64,000 nt of DNA from Ramazzottius varieornatus (Eukaryota > Tardigrada > Eutardigrada > Parachela > Ramazzottiidae): contig BDGG01000002.1 in assembly GCA_001949185.1 (NCBI GenBank), positions 8,088,772-8,152,771 of the forward strand, in the 5' to 3' direction. Position 1 is the first letter of the stretch; each line of letters opens with the position of its first letter. A model generated the notes under the pieces. The model saw nothing but the letters and a program-made list of their open reading frames with translations. It was not told the DNA's origin and did no database searches. The position numbers were made by a program, and so were the translations under genes. This document shows, piece by piece, positions 36,146 to 48,971 of the stretch.

Positions 36146-36813
36146 ATGGTGAAGTTCATCAAGCCATCGAGAGGAGGGAATGTTGCTGTACATGAAAGCT
36201 ACACCTACACTAAAAACCGGAATTTGCCTCATGGGCAAACCTACTGGAAGTTGTAGAAAGAAGGAGAGTCATGGCTGCAAGGGAGCGATCATTCTGGACT
36301 CGCTCAACATCGTCCTGTCTTCTGCCGAACATAACCACGTGGCCAACGCGAACGAAACAATAGCGGAAGATGCCAAAGCTGCCTTACGGGAACGCGCCAG
36401 AAAGAGCTTGACCAACCTCGACGTTTGCTCAGCGACCTGGTTCAGGAGACGTTTGGATGAGACGTTTCAGAGTGCGCCGAAGCTGTTGTGTACCACTTGT
36501 ACACAATCCACGCTGACCACTTCGGCGGAGTATTTCCGATGCTGTTCGCTTGATTGCCAAATAAGAACAGCGCCATCTACGAAAGGCTCTTCCGTGGAAT
36601 TCGCGACGAACTGGAGGCCATGGCATTCCGCTTTGACTTGGATGAAGGACCGAAGCCGAAGAATATTGTGAAGGAGTGTGGAGAACCTCCAATAATGCTG
36701 TAGCCTGGCATGGCGCGTTTGGGAACCACATGGCTTGCGCCCACTCAGGAATCTACAAGTTCCTTGATGAGCTTGCTAAGAACGTTAGGAGTTTAATGCC
36801 CAATTTCCCGTAG
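36146..36813 (+). pseudogene. Decayed FLYWCH/MULE-type transposase fragment
   Basis: Frame 1 from ATG 36146 encodes SYTYTKNRNLPHGQTYWK, then after a one-base frame change CRKKESHGCKGAII ... AEHNHV: the FLYWCH zinc-finger pattern (YW, C, C, H-x-H). Further frame changes are needed to read on through VVYHLYTIHADHFGGVFPML and NSAIYERLFRGIRDELEAMA, typical of Mutator-like (MULE) transposases, and AVAWHGAFGNHMACAHSGIY, the C-terminal MULE block, ending at a TAG at 36811. Several frameshifts and stops make it non-functional. The family assignment rests on motif order. Inverted TTTCCCCTAA/TTAGGGGAAA traces outside may be remains of the element ends. Confidence 0.7.
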
Positions 36814-38217
36814 TCGAAAGAGCTCTTCGGAGAACGAGCCTTTCAGACGCGAGGTTCTTCGGGACCGCGGTTGTTCGACAACTAGGTGCTTAGGGGAAAG
36901 TGTCCTTCGGGGCAGTCTTGGGTTTTTCGAGGAAAGAGTTCCTCGCGGCTGCGGCTGCGGCTGTTAGGCCCGCGAGTTAGGAGAACGAGTGTGTTAGGAG
37001 AAAGTGTCATTAGAGGTCCAGGGCGAGCACATCAAACTGCAACTCTGCAACAGTCGGCTTGCCAAATGCGCAGCTGATCATACAGCGTGCTATGAGCTTC
37101 TTTGTGAGCTGGCATTCGTTTCGATAATAACTTCCAGTTCCCTGCTCGGAAGCTCTATTGTTTCATCCATTGTTTTGGTTATTTATGGTAGCCAGCAAAA
37201 TCTTGGCACAAGTTGGCAGTGCCTTTTTGATTTCAAAGCAGACACTGCGGACAAAAAGCGACCCATATTCAACGTGGTCCAAACTTCACTGATAACAGCC
37301 ATTCACCCTTCACAAAAACCTTCATAACTCGACTATCCGATCAGCCTGGACTTTGTACACAAAGGAGTCCTGATGAGTTACTGTACACGAAAGACTGCAT
37401 CAGCCGTTTAAGCTAGAACCAAATTACCCCTGATGAAGAAACTGATTCCTGAGCAGTTTTGTTCCAAGACCAAAAAGATCAGTCAAATGATTTTCAGACA
37501 CAAATTTTAAATTGTCATTCCATTAAAATACGGAAACTTGTTTGAGATGTTTTGGTGGCGGCTCGATCGTTTAGTTGGATATCATGATGAGCGCATGGGA
37601 AAAGTGTATGTGGTTTTCGAAAAAACACCTGAAAACTGTTGCGCTCCTTCTCACAGTACACTGGAATCTTTGCTTCGCGCTACAAATCGAGTTACAGAGA
37701 CAAAAGCGTTGTGTAGGTATCAGCACAGTTCACTTCCCTCGCAGGGGAGTGAACTTTGGTATCAGCAACTAGTGGTCGCGCGCCAGAGGGAAACAAAGGA
37801 GAAGACAATCGTTTGCGTAGCTAAACTTTAGGCGAAGGCTGTATGCCCCTCCTTCTGGGTACTATTAGCCATCAACTATCAGGGGTCTCGGTATGACTTA
37901 TCCGTTTTTGGGGGGTTGCTTTCAAATCTTCCTTCTGACTTGCCGTTGAACTTTCTGATCTCAAAATATAGTCGAGAGTATATACAGGCTTTCCTTGTTT
38001 TTTCACACATAAGCGAATACTATACGATCAGACTGGGAAGTTAGAGCTGGGGCAGAAAAACTTGCAGAAACTTTTCGCTTGCACCTCTTTCACTATCAGG
38101 TGTGGAAGTCCTAATTTATATATACCATAATTATTCATCATTCCTGTGTAAGGGGTTATCGAAACTGCTTCGCATGGGTGCAGGAATTTATTTCCTCGGG
38201 CAACTTAATGCCGTAAA
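36814..38217. other. Transposon-derived intergenic DNA
   Basis: No supported gene. A segment near 37870 (CAACTATCAGG, GATATGACTT-like) resembles one near 41203. Confidence 0.35.
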
Positions 38218-39640
38218 TTAGCGGGCTAACGTCCGGCGCGGAGCGTCTAATGAGCCAAAAGAAGCCAGGAGAGAGGAGGAAACAGCAGATGAGAATTCCT
38301 GCCGGAGGTTTTGATCACGCGAAATGTACTGCTGGAAGCAAGAGCTTTTCCAGGGACCTTGTGCTTTTATATGGTCACTACCAAGACCAAGCGAGGAAGC
38401 AAACGTTGCTGCACTGCGACGAAAGGAATGGATGGACAGTTTGGAGGACTCGATTCTCGCTGACGTCAGTACCTCTTTCAGGAGACGGGTGAACAAGTTA
38501 GGGTCGAGGAATCGCTGTTTATTGTCGTGATCTCTGCAGGAAAAGAGTGCATCGGAAGAGTGCTTGTGATTTGTTGTTGCGATCGAATCCCGGATCGCCA
38601 CCACTGGACATAACGGTTAGCCCGGTATAGCGTCGATTGCGAGGTGGAAATGGTTTTCAGCGAACCCATCTGTTTTGAGTTGCGCCACTCTTACGGTCAG
38701 ATGTCCAGCGTAGATCTCGATGTTCGAGAGTTTAAGGTACTTCATGTTGCGTGGACTTCTGAATAAGTTTGAACAGCGAAGAAGGGAAAAGAAGGCAAGC
38801 AGACAGCCAGACCAAAAGGCTTTGCGGTAAACAGAAGTAATCACGTAGATGTTAGTGTGAATGGAAATGAGATGGTGAGGTAAGATGGGACTCCGCTTGT
38901 TGGGAAGCTCTACCCGGAAGCGTTTCAAGCCGGCCAATGCCTGTCAAACGGAAAAGTGCGTGAGATCCGGAGCATCCATATTGTGGTCATAATGTAGGGA
39001 AGCCAAGCTCGCAACGTAATTATAAATGGAGGAATATTCCAGTCTGTCGGAGAGAGAGGCTATGAAGTGGCAAAATGTTGAGGATGAGGCAGGCAACGGC
39101 GGGAGTTTGTGCGCCGAACAGAAGGTGAGGTATGCCTTCCACTTCGATGACGTAGTACACTTGCTTGTGTCGGTCACGGCAGCGTTCCGTAAAGTGTAGA
39201 ACACCAACTTGAGCCAGGAAGGAATCATGCATAGTGGGGCTTTCTACCCAGTTCGACCACATATCCTTGTCGAGTGGTTTCTGTCCGGAGATCCAACTTC
39301 CGGTCAACCATAGGCCTGTGCAACTGGTGGCTCCGAAACCTGAGAAGAAAGCATCTGTGCTGATCCTGTAGACCCGTCGAGCACTGCCGAACTTGTAAGG
39401 GCAAAGTCCATTAAAGAGAGGCGCAATTTCGGACCACCACTGAAGCTCATTGCGTAGAACCGCAGAGATGCGTAGCCGGTGTGTGTCCTCTTTCAAAGGG
39501 CTCATTCCGTCAAGGAAGATACGAGTGAATGTTCGCGCGCCGTGTACTGCTCTACCGGCAAATGTTAGGTGCCCGCAAAATACTTCCAGTTCAGCTCTGG
39601 TAGCTTTGCGTCGTGTGGACATGTCCAGAGCTCGCATAAT
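38218..39640 (-). mobile_element. 5'-truncated, decayed DIRS-like retroelement (RNase H and tyrosine recombinase)
   Basis: From 39637 downward one frame encodes the end of a DIRS/Ngaro-type pol: RKATRAELEVFCGHLTFAGR, LQWW, then STDAFFSGFGA of the RNase H-like part. The reverse transcriptase upstream is missing. A second, overlapping frame (39228-38218) encodes a tyrosine recombinase: N-terminal SAM-like helices (KWKAYLTFC ... YNYVASLASLHYDHN), a first catalytic Arg in FFSLLRCSNLF, then SIHSFRRSAATFASSLG and GPWKSSCFQQYI with the H-x-x-R and Tyr residues. Two in-frame stops (TGA at 38944-38946, TAA at 38617-38619) disrupt it. Overlapping pol and recombinase frames are normal for DIRS elements. 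It cannot encode active enzymes as it stands. Confidence 0.8.
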
Positions 39641-40299
39641 CTTATCCGTTATCTTTTGGTTTTCTGTCCGGACTAGTTCTAGAAGATGGCTGAACCAAAA
39701 AAATTAGGAATTTACAACCGTATAGTACTGATCTCAACAGGATTGGTGGCGGATCGCTTTCTTTACTTTCTCCTTTTTAAATTTTCTGTCAATTCTTACT
39801 CAATTTTTCATATTCTCTGGCTGTTATGCACAGTCACCAAGCAATTTTTTTGCATCATATCAGTTTCAGTTTCAGTTTCAAGTATCCAGTTCTCATATCA
39901 GTCCATTGGATATTTCGTTTATACTGACAAATCTTGTGTGGTAAATGCGATGGGAAAATGTAAAATAACTGGAGTGAGGAAAAAGCCGAAAGCTTGCAAA
40001 GCGATTTCAGTGATATGCACAGTTCTGGTGGGATCCCATTGCACAAGTCCATATTTTGGAACATCGCAGAAGACTGAATTTTAAGTGATGTTTCTTGTAA
40101 CAAAACATTTCTTATCGCAGAGACTAGTCTCAGTTTTTCAGTCTATCTGGATTTCTATTCCGTCTAAATCCGTTTCAGTCTTTTCAATATCAGTGTTAGT
40201 CCTGCTATGCCAGTTTCAGTTTGATGGACCTGCAGTCTGAGTCATTGACATTTTATAAAACTTTCAGTGACATTTCATGGAAATTTCAGAAATTTCAGC

Positions 40300-40520
40300 T
40301 TGAAATGTCGTCGAACAATATCACAGAGAACCTTTGTTCAGTCTGAGCAAGCCATGCTCCGTATTATAGGCGAACGTCCGGATCGGGGTATCGATGGCTA
40401 TGTGCCGGATCAGGGGTTTCCTAGTTGTTCTATTAATAGGGGTGTCTGTAGCAAATCAGAAGTAAAACAGGGTTTCGAAACTTCCGATAGGGCTGCCTAT
40501 AGCTAAACGGGGTTTTGTCT
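40300..40520. repeat. Dispersed repeat copy 1
   Basis: It matches 50264-50850 in the same orientation: CACAGA...ATCTTT/ACCTTT, GATCGGGGTATC, GGGGTTTCCTA, GGGGTGTCTG and AGCAAATCAGAAGTAAAACA. Here it is uninterrupted. Confidence 0.8.
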
Positions 40521-41871
40521 ATACGACGTAAACTCCACAATTCGGGCGGGTCAGTTTTCCCCTCATAATTTGGGCGGCGCGAAAAGCTGATACGTTATAC
40601 ACTATGCTGTATTGATTGATCATCGTACATCCGTTAATATAACTCTAGGCTTTTCAACATTCAGCAGACCCCTCTTCCTTCCGCCGCTGGCTCCTCAGTT
40701 CTGTGACGAGGCTTATCACGAGAGATAGAAAAGTGTCTGTTCTACACCATGCCCAAGCCAACTTGCTACCACCTGGAATTTCGACGAGGACAAATTCAGA
40801 ATGCTATATTCTCGTTCGTGCTTCACCGATCTCCATACAACTTTTCAAGCTGATTCGACTGAGCTATGATTCGTTCAGTTATGGTGACAAGCTGTTCGAA
40901 AAACGTGACTAGTATGACATACCGCCAGGGGGTCAACCGCAGTCGACAAAATTCCATGAAAATTCGAAGAATCGAGAAAGACCAGAAAAGGTTCAAGAGA
41001 ACTTGGCAAGCAATTGAAACCCGCCAAATGTGGCCGTTTTGCCGGCACAATTCGGCAAAATTTCTGTCAACCTGTAAATTCAGGAGCAATAAAATTTACA
41101 AGATTCTCCCTTCCATAACTCATCATTTTTACTTCACTTTCCACTTCCGCATTTCCTTCCGCACTTAAACTACTACTTCCTAAGTCCTAATCACAGATTA
41201 AAACCAACTATCAGGTCGGGTCGATATGACTTTACGTTTTTCGAAGTACAACTTTGAAATCTCTGTACAAGATCGGAATTACAATCTGGGTTCCTTTCTG
41301 TAGCATAGGGCACGCTACGGTCTTTTGAACGCTCGCGCTCTCACTTAATTTCCAGGAACGGTAGTAGTTACTTTCGTTTCTTGAAAATTCTGACACCGTC
41401 TACAAGAAAACGTTTTTCGGCCCACTAAACCAGTAGAAATCGTACAGAAAGTAAACAACAACAGCTTCAAGGCCGTGCTATCAAATAGCTATCAAATTTG
41501 GCTGAAAATATAGCCAGGTTGAGGTTCAGTACTTCAACAAGCACAAACTGATGAAACAAATAACAGTACCTTACATTCCTCGAGAGAGCGGAACTTCTGG
41601 AACTTTGAATTTTAAAAAATGGATACCTTGGTGTATCATAGAAAAGCGCTTTTACTCGCTCTCATCGATCAAGCGAGGAAAAGTAGCGAAAAAGGTGTCA
41701 CCCTGATTAACTCGGGGTGACACCTCTTTAGTACGCCGGAAAGTGCGACGTACCAGCCGGTATTTTGATAAATTTGTTTTTCAAAGTTTACTGGCTTTAG
41801 TTTGTAGCCTAAGCTATGTGGTACAGTACAGAGACCGGTTTTCGAGAAAGAAGGAACCATCAATAAGAGTG

Positions 41872-42110
41872 GCTGCAACTTCCCCGCATCACATATTAAT
41901 TTTGGGAAAAGTTTGAGGAAGTTCGGCTCGCTAGACCAGGAGCTTGTCGGGACAACCACCGCACTGAACCATCACAAGTTTTATGGAGTTGAAAAAGGCC
42001 GAATAATTTAGAAAATTTAGAAACTCAGAAAACGGGCTCCGTCTGCAACTTCGCCGCTTCACATACTAATTTCAAGAAAAGTTTGGTTCGCTAATCTTGG
42101 AAAACTTGAG
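41872..42110. repeat. Degenerate tandem repeat
   Basis: A ~42-bp block at 41872-41913 (CTGCAACTTCCCCGCATCAC...) recurs at 42044-42085 (CTGCAACTTCGCCGCTTCAC...), 172 bp apart; a weaker third copy lies near 42406. Confidence 0.6.
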
Positions 42111-44011
42111 TGGACAGCGGATTTAAATCTTGACGGTATATGTAACATAGGATTAGCTGGTGTTCCAGCAGTCTTTTCAAGGTCGTTATTGCACACTAAT
42201 TTCCACTTTCTACGAGCCATTCTGAAATTGCGCAACTCATGCTGAGTTTTTTTTTAAAAGCTCAGCTTTACACGTGATAGATCAAATCTTCTCTACAAAC
42301 TTTGCCTAGTGATAACACCGACATTAACCACAATTTCCGCGGAAATATAAAATAGAAATATTAAAAACAGATCAGTGACGTAAGAATCTAGAAAACTGTT
42401 TCCGTCATGCACCTCTCCAACAGTACCTCACACAAAAGAAAAATTGGAAGAAAAACGGTTGGCTGGATAACCCACAGTTGCGATCCCAAAAATCTAAAGA
42501 TAACAGTGTATGTAACTTAGGATCAGTACGTTTTCCTTGCTTGAGGAGCGAAACTAAAGAGTTACCACAGCAGGCCGGCTTATCTGACCTCCAGTCCACC
42601 AGAAGAGCATATTTCCTACGCGACAGATCTCACGGCAGAGGAAAATCAGACCACTAGTATATGTATCGGAATCTTCGTCAAAGGTTGTCCTAGTGGCATG
42701 TTTTTAAATGAGTTGGTGAATTTGAAGTTACGTGATGTGCGATATCTCGCTTCAGGAGGACTTTTGTCCCAGAATATTTGTGGCTCATTCGAAAGAGCGT
42801 GTCAAGTTGAGTAGAATGGAGTTGGTTCTTTGATGTTCCAAGAAATTAATTTTATTCCCGACTTTCCTGGGAGGGTTAGAGGTAGATAGAGGTAAACAGA
42901 GGTAAATTTTCCTCCAGAAACCCTTCAAAAAAGGTCGGGACGGACGCAGGAGTAGGCTTGCAGACCAATTCAGGGTGGAAAACAAAATATCCCATATCAG
43001 AATTTCCCGCACTGATTGTCTGATGTTCCAAACGCTTGATCTTTGGAAACCAAACGCTGAAAACTGAAAGTTACTTAACACTGATGTTTGTAGCCCTGGG
43101 ATGGATTCCAACAAGCCGAAGAGCAGAGCGAAGAGAGGCAGTTCTAACGCATTCGCTCTGAAAACTGCAGTTCCAGCCGTTCGTACTTTCGCAATAAACA
43201 ACAAGTTCCCGGCGAAATTTCACGCTGTTTGATCCTGAATGACGCTTTTTTGTACCACAAGAGTGATTTTAGTGGTTTTTACCTTTCTGCGACCTGCTCA
43301 CAGCAAGCAGTGTTGTAAAATGATGTTTTGTTCGCATTTCTTGAAATATGAGGGGACGAACGGGCCTCTGTAAACGCGAGACGCTTTTGCTCTGTAACAA
43401 ATGAAATATACAGACTGATCTCGTCGGTCCATAGAGCAGTTCCGTAGTCAGAGTCGAAAACATGACTTATTGCCGTTCCTGGAGAAATCTACATGGAGTG
43501 GCAGTGTCATAAAACTCAGTCCAACAAGGTGTAATTAGCAAAATCAACCATCAGGTGGTTATGTGGTATTCAAGTTCTCGCCACTTTCGCTTCATGCAGT
43601 TATTTCGTCCAGGAGCGACAAGCGGTTTAGTTTTCGGCTTTAAATATAGATAAGAATCACTTATGATCATCTGAGTCATTGGCTTGTGAATCAGAGCACA
43701 TCGATAAAGCGGAAGATTTTCTAACGAGTTTTTCATTCTCAAAAGGTCACAACGGGTCAAGTGAGTGGATTACTTGACACGTTCTGGCTTCTCATTCCAC
43801 TCTGATTGTTGAGTTCGATAGTGGCCTTTCTGGGTCACCTCGAAGTGAACTTTACCAGCTGCGTGTAAATAGCGACATAGGTTTCTAAGCGATAATGTCA
43901 GGTAGCATAAAGCCCTAGAATGCTGAGAAAAATACAAAAGAGATTGAAATCCGCACCAGACTAATAAAAAACTGTCAATGGGTACGTTTACTTTCCATAT
44001 GTTGTTATTTG

Positions 44012-44098
44012 GGCAAAATTTGAAAAATATCTAGCCAGTGGTTTCTGAGAACATTCGCGAACGAGAATGCAGGACTTAACATTAGTTATAATTTAGAT
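44012..44098. repeat. Dispersed repeat copy 1
   Basis: It matches 53046-53130 in the same orientation; both share GGTTTCTGAGAAC and GGACTTAACATTAGTTATAA followed by TTTAGAT. Confidence 0.85.
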
Positions 44099-45550
44099 GC
44101 GCCTGCTGATGATCGAGAAAACTTCGAGCCCGCCATGACTTCGTTTCTTTGGTACTTGGCGCTGAGGCTCGTTGCAGTAGGCTGGGATGGTGACGACCTT
44201 GTCAAGGATGCAAAACTTCCGCAGTATTCCGCATCTTGATTAGCACCATGTAGACAATCTTTCCATGGAGACGCTGTAAGTGTCATCCTTGTAGTCGAGT
44301 TGAACGCTGGGTCAATATGGGCGCTAGAATTTGTCCACACGACGGTGTCCCAGTCGCCTCTTGCGCCTGGTGGTCGTTTCATCAGCAATCCTTTAAGCAC
44401 CAGTCACAACTGGGTTCAGATCAGAGTGCAATACAGAGGATCAGGCGTACAATGGCAAGGTTTTCTAGCTCAGAAAGATCAATTCAAGAAAATCAGAACG
44501 AAAACGCACCTTAACACCCTGCATACCAAGCTTTTTGTGTCGGCAGATTACCAGCGTACTCATTGTGAGCACAGAACTTCAACTGAAGGAAAAGGGAAGG
44601 CGTAATCCAAATTGGCCAACAGACAACTTTCAGAATTTCGAAACTGTGGAGACTGGCAGGCCGTAAAGGCCAACTTGGGAAAATTAGCCCTGACCGTTTT
44701 GATTTTTTTCTGGACGCACCGATGACACCAAGTTTTTCCCAAGCCTGGTATCGGTAGAGGAAGCTCTCCTTAGTGTTTCAATTTTTTTATAAACAGATGG
44801 TAAGTATGTATCTCGAGCAAAGACATGAAAGCTAGAATACCCCCGAAACTGCCCGAATCGTAAGGATTTTTTCCAGCCTGCGAAAGTTGGTCATCAGCTG
44901 CGTTTCGGTGTAAGACCGCAGACCAGGCAAAGAAAAAGGTTTGATTCAAACCGGGCAAAAATGTACTCACAGTGAGTACGGTGGTAATCAGGGTGTTAAC
45001 AATACTTCTGCCTCACGGCGCATGTCTCGCAATACGCTTCTAGGTACCAGGCGAAAAAACTTGAAACCGGGATACGGAAAAGAAAATACTGTAACTTGAA
45101 TCAGTCTCGTACGAAAGCTTCTGTCCCAGCCGTAAAGGTTGCCGATGGTTGCCGATCTGTCACAGGAAAAAGATTATTGGGTCTAGGGAGGACTTTTCGG
45201 ATAAATTTTTCTGAGATAGGGGACGTCATAATTGCACAGCTTTGATGTTAAGAGATAACCAGCGAGCCATGGTATTAAAATCACTCAGGTACTGTCAGAA
45301 AAGAAAAAACTGAACGGGAGCAGCGGAAGAACGAGAATTTTTCCGAGAACGAAAACCAGCAGACGGACCACTTGGCTGCGACGGACTGTAGAATGGAATT
45401 TAAAACACCGGCTGATCGGACCAAAGGGCAATAGAGTGAGCTGGAATGGTTTCGGATATAAAAAACAAATCATTTCGGACCTGGTACTCTTCTTGTATGG
45501 GTGTAAGCACATGTCCAAGGAAATAAAGTTGTTGGTTTTAATGAGAGACA

Positions 45551-45650
45551 CCTGGTCAAATACGATCAGTTTTGGTCAGCCATAGCCAACGACAAACCAG
45601 TGGTCACCCTTTTTTCTCACCACTTGCCCTGTAGCATAGGTAAACAACCC
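45551..45650. repeat. Dispersed repeat copy 2
   Basis: Partner of 35695-35790. The minus-strand ORF ending here (45576-45836) reads GQVVRKKGDHWFVVGYG and is the longer of the two copies. Confidence 0.7.
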
Positions 45651-45924
45651 TAGGGAACGATCCACGCGAATTGATTTTACATGAACTATCGTGGCTGGCC
45701 ATAATCTGTTGCACCTTTGGTTGCCTAAACACCAAACGACCTTCGGTATATGGCCACGACAGCTAGCCAGGTAGAACGCTGCCCGGACGGCATCTTCTTT
45801 ATGGGGACGATATCCCTTTTCCGCCTCAACCTCCATATTCCTGACTGCATGAGACTAGTCTTCAAGTTTTGAGTTACTGCGAAGTGTGTTTTGGTTCGTG
45901 CTGCTATACGGAGCAACAAGGCAA

Positions 45925-45985
45925 GCGTTCCAAGCAGAAACCGTCAGCCAAGCAGAAACCGGCGTTCCAAGCAGAAACCGTCAGC
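45925..45985. repeat. Short tandem repeat, ~37-bp period
   Basis: GCGTTCCAAGCAGAAACCGT at 45925 recurs at 45962, with an extra CAAGCAGAAACCG between them. Confidence 0.85.
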
Positions 45986-46681
45986 GACACCATCAGCGCG
46001 TGAAACAAACCGAGCGGACTACAGAGACTGAGACAGTTGTTTGAGAAGGAATGCACTTTTACAATGTCCACAACGTTTTCACGTACTGTAAGGGGACGTT
46101 ACGCGGCATATGCTTTTATTGACATACTACCTTCCTAAACTAATGATTTCTTGATCGTACTACGACCACGCTGCGCGAGTTTTGTCCTGCAGTACAGTGC
46201 GCCCTGTGCACCGTTCGTCAGATTGCGTTGGCGAGTTCATGCAATGCTAGAGACGGAGACAGAGCATCACTGAACGAAGCAGTTTAGAGCAGCAGGGCGG
46301 TCCAAACTCAATATGCGGAATCAGTGTAATGTACAAAAACAAATCGAAGTAACACAAAATATTCAAAATGGAATGATAGAGTTGATTCGACAAGGCCTGG
46401 ACAGTGGGATTTTTCAGCACACTTCAGTCAGAGGCAGAATCGTTCGACAGGAATGTTCGCACCTATCTGAATGTTTTGCTGGCTCTCGTACCTCGTACCT
46501 CGTCCTTTTTCGTGTCTGTGCTGGTGCGAGACCCTTGATGAGAAGGCACTTATTGATAATTTCGAGATAGAGTTTTGAAATCCCGACGAACCATGAAAGG
46601 TACCAAGGTGCTGTACGGATCGGTAAGCGCATAGCCGTCGGGTACACACATTGGTGGTTATTCTATGCGGATTTTTCACTA

Positions 46682-46734
46682 CGAGGTAAAGGTTGTAAAC
46701 TTAGCCGCCCCATACCGGGTTTGTAAAGTTAGCC
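46682..46734 (+). repeat. Tigger left terminal inverted repeat
   Basis: 53 bp beginning CGAGGTAAAGG, reverse complement of 49269-49321 apart from two changes. Confidence 0.93.
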
Positions 46735-47012
46735 ACCGCTGCGGTATGTGGGGGCGCACAGGCAGTGCCGTAGTCTTAAGTCGCGGCATAGCCGATACCG
46801 CTTTTTAAAACTGTAGTATAGTAGATACCGCTCCTGCAGTCTGCAGGAGGCCGACATCTCTGTAACTGGACCACCCATTACAAAAACATCACCTCGGCTT
46901 TATAAAAACATTTAACATGTTAGTCATCACAACACTAGATTTCGACGACGAAATACTCAGGTAATATGAGAGGTGAAACAGGGGAGCCCGCACTAGATTT
47001 ACAATTGAAGAA

Positions 47013-48971
47013 CTAGAGCATTCTAGGCTTTTTCGCAGCACGCGTCCGTCTGGTAGGAACACTGTGCGTCACTTCGTGGGGAACTTCGGCAGGTTCATGG
47101 CTCGCTGAGGTTTTTCGCTTTACGGAACGAGACTTTCTGATCCGCGCAGTGTTTGCAGCTTCAGTCACAGCTCCGGACATCTCCTGACATTCCTCTTGAC
47201 TTCCTTTTGCCTTCGGTTTAGCCAGTTGAGCAGCCTTAGCTGCTTTCACAGCAGCACGCTTCGCGGCTTGGGCTGACTGGAAAGCGGGCTCGTTGGTCAA
47301 TTCTCCAGCGTCAAGGTTGAGGTGCTCGTTCTTTTCTCGGCGGACTTTCTTTGGTGCTGCGCTGAACAGCGATGCCTGGAGGGAAGCGGTCAGTACGGCG
47401 CCCGGCGTTACTCCTTGTTGCTTCAGTTTGATGAAATCTAGAATACCTTCTCTGTCTTTCTGTCCAGCAATGTCGAGCTCGTCCTTCAGCGTCTCAGTTA
47501 AACTATCAAAGATGGACTGATAGTTTTTCGAAGGGGGTTCCGCTATACTGACAGGACTTTCAGGGCAATGTCGAGTCTTCACAGTGCCGCGAGTTACTTC
47601 TGGACTAAACGGGAAGAGCCCAGATTTTCGAAATCCGGATATGAGATTCGGGCCCACGTTGAAAGCGTGTTGCGGAGGACAGTCTTCGGTATGAAACCAC
47701 AGCTTGACAAGATGAGAAAGCAGATTATCTTTCGTCACCTAGAACGGACACAACTTTTCTCACTAGTCCTCCTGGCATGTTATGGCGGCATCGAAGATAT
47801 TCTCCCCAAGCTCTTTTGACTTGTCCAAAGACGGATGTATCGAAGGGCTGAAGGTGGCCAGTCTGTCCAGCAGGCAGAGCGAACACATAGACGATTTTGC
47901 CGGTTTCCGCCTCAAACTCAGTGATATACTTCATCAGAGTGAAGTTGTTGACGTGCGAGAAATGTCCGTCCACGAAAATTACATTCTACGATACAATACG
48001 CATGACGTCATGACTCCAACCCTTCCAGGATCACAGAAATCAGACCACACGGCGTAATGACATAGTGCGCAACTTGACTGGGTAGATAGTGCTTACCTTT
48101 GTTTTGGTCATTGCGGGAAAAACCACCATCTTGAGGTAATTGGCGAAGTGCAGTTGGTCCTTGGTCCCAGTAGCGTTCACTCCTTGATAGCAGTGACCAC
48201 CAGTACCATCCAGTCGAGAACGGACGTGCAGTTTTCCGGAGAAGAGAGCCATAAACGGAAGCTGGAGTCCGGCCGCATTACCACAGGGTAAAATGGTAAC
48301 CAACTCTTTCTCCGTTCCGTCAAATTGAGAGTAGATCTGCCTCATCCCCTTTCGTCCAACCACCCTGTCGAAAATCTCCGCTGTGTTGAAGGCTGACTCA
48401 TCCAAATTCCACACCTGTTCTGGCTCCTCGAGGAATCCTCTATCGTAGAGGAACTCAGTCAGCTTGCTGATGTACTTCTCCGCCAGTTCATGTGTCCATT
48501 CTCGGTCCTTCTTTCGATTGCTTGCGTGGGTTATCCGCATGGATAAATTTGGATGTCGCTTGAGGAAACGGCGGAAGTGCTGGTTGTTGAAGGCTTTGTA
48601 CTTAAGACCTGTAAACGCAACGGGAATCCTAAAATATTTAAGTAAGATGGAAAACAGACTCTCGATAGATTTTACTCGCTTACCAAGTCGAATGTTGCGG
48701 CACAATGCTGTCGGTTCAGAGGGATTCCCGTGTCGGAGCAACTCAGCAAGAAGTCTGCTGGAGCTTCTTCATGAGGAGGAATTTTCGGCTGCCGTCCACG
48801 ACTTCCGGTGTGTCGATCATTCAGCCGATTACTGAGTGTGCGACGATTAACTCCATACATCTCGGCTAATTTCCGCCCGCTCCACTTCATCTCCTCCACC
48901 GCATGCGCCGCTGCTTCCATGGTTAGTTGAGCGTGAGCTTCTGCTGCCGTCTTAAGCTTAGGCGATGCCAT
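47013..48971 (-). CDS. Tigger/pogo transposase (HTH plus DDE)
   Basis: Exon 1 (48684-48971, 96 codons) starts MASPKLKTAAEAH and holds the psq-type helix-turn-helix (GRKLAEMYGVNRRTLSNRL). The second part (from ~48630 down to 48097) has the CENP-B-like block RRFLKRHPNLSMRITHAS and the first catalytic Asp in VWNLDESAFN. Intron 47986-48096 is phase 0 on both sides. Exon 3 begins NVIFVDGHFSHV with the second Asp; the third is in GHLQPFDTSVF, giving the DDD triad of pogo/Tigger enzymes. The tail is Ala/Lys-rich, ending RTRAAKKPRML. Two joins are imperfect: exon 1 to 2 needs a phase change or a weak acceptor (CTTAAG), and at about 47740 a 25-base GT...AG stretch must be skipped to stay in frame. It is otherwise free of stops, so the copy is young. 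Confidence 0.88.

Larger units (their letters stand above)
39641..46681. other. Transposon graveyard without recognisable genes
   Basis: It holds repeat copies at 40300-40520, 41872-42110, 44012-44098, 45551-45650 and 45925-45985, and a CAGTTTCAGTTTCAGTTTC microrepeat near 39865. ORFs here are short and without family support. Confidence 0.5.

Noticed and set aside
45576-45836. ORF with LWPATIVHVKSI, reminiscent of a PWWP/Tudor strand
   Set aside because: It matches a dispersed repeat also seen at 35.7 kb, so it is treated as repeat-derived coding debris.
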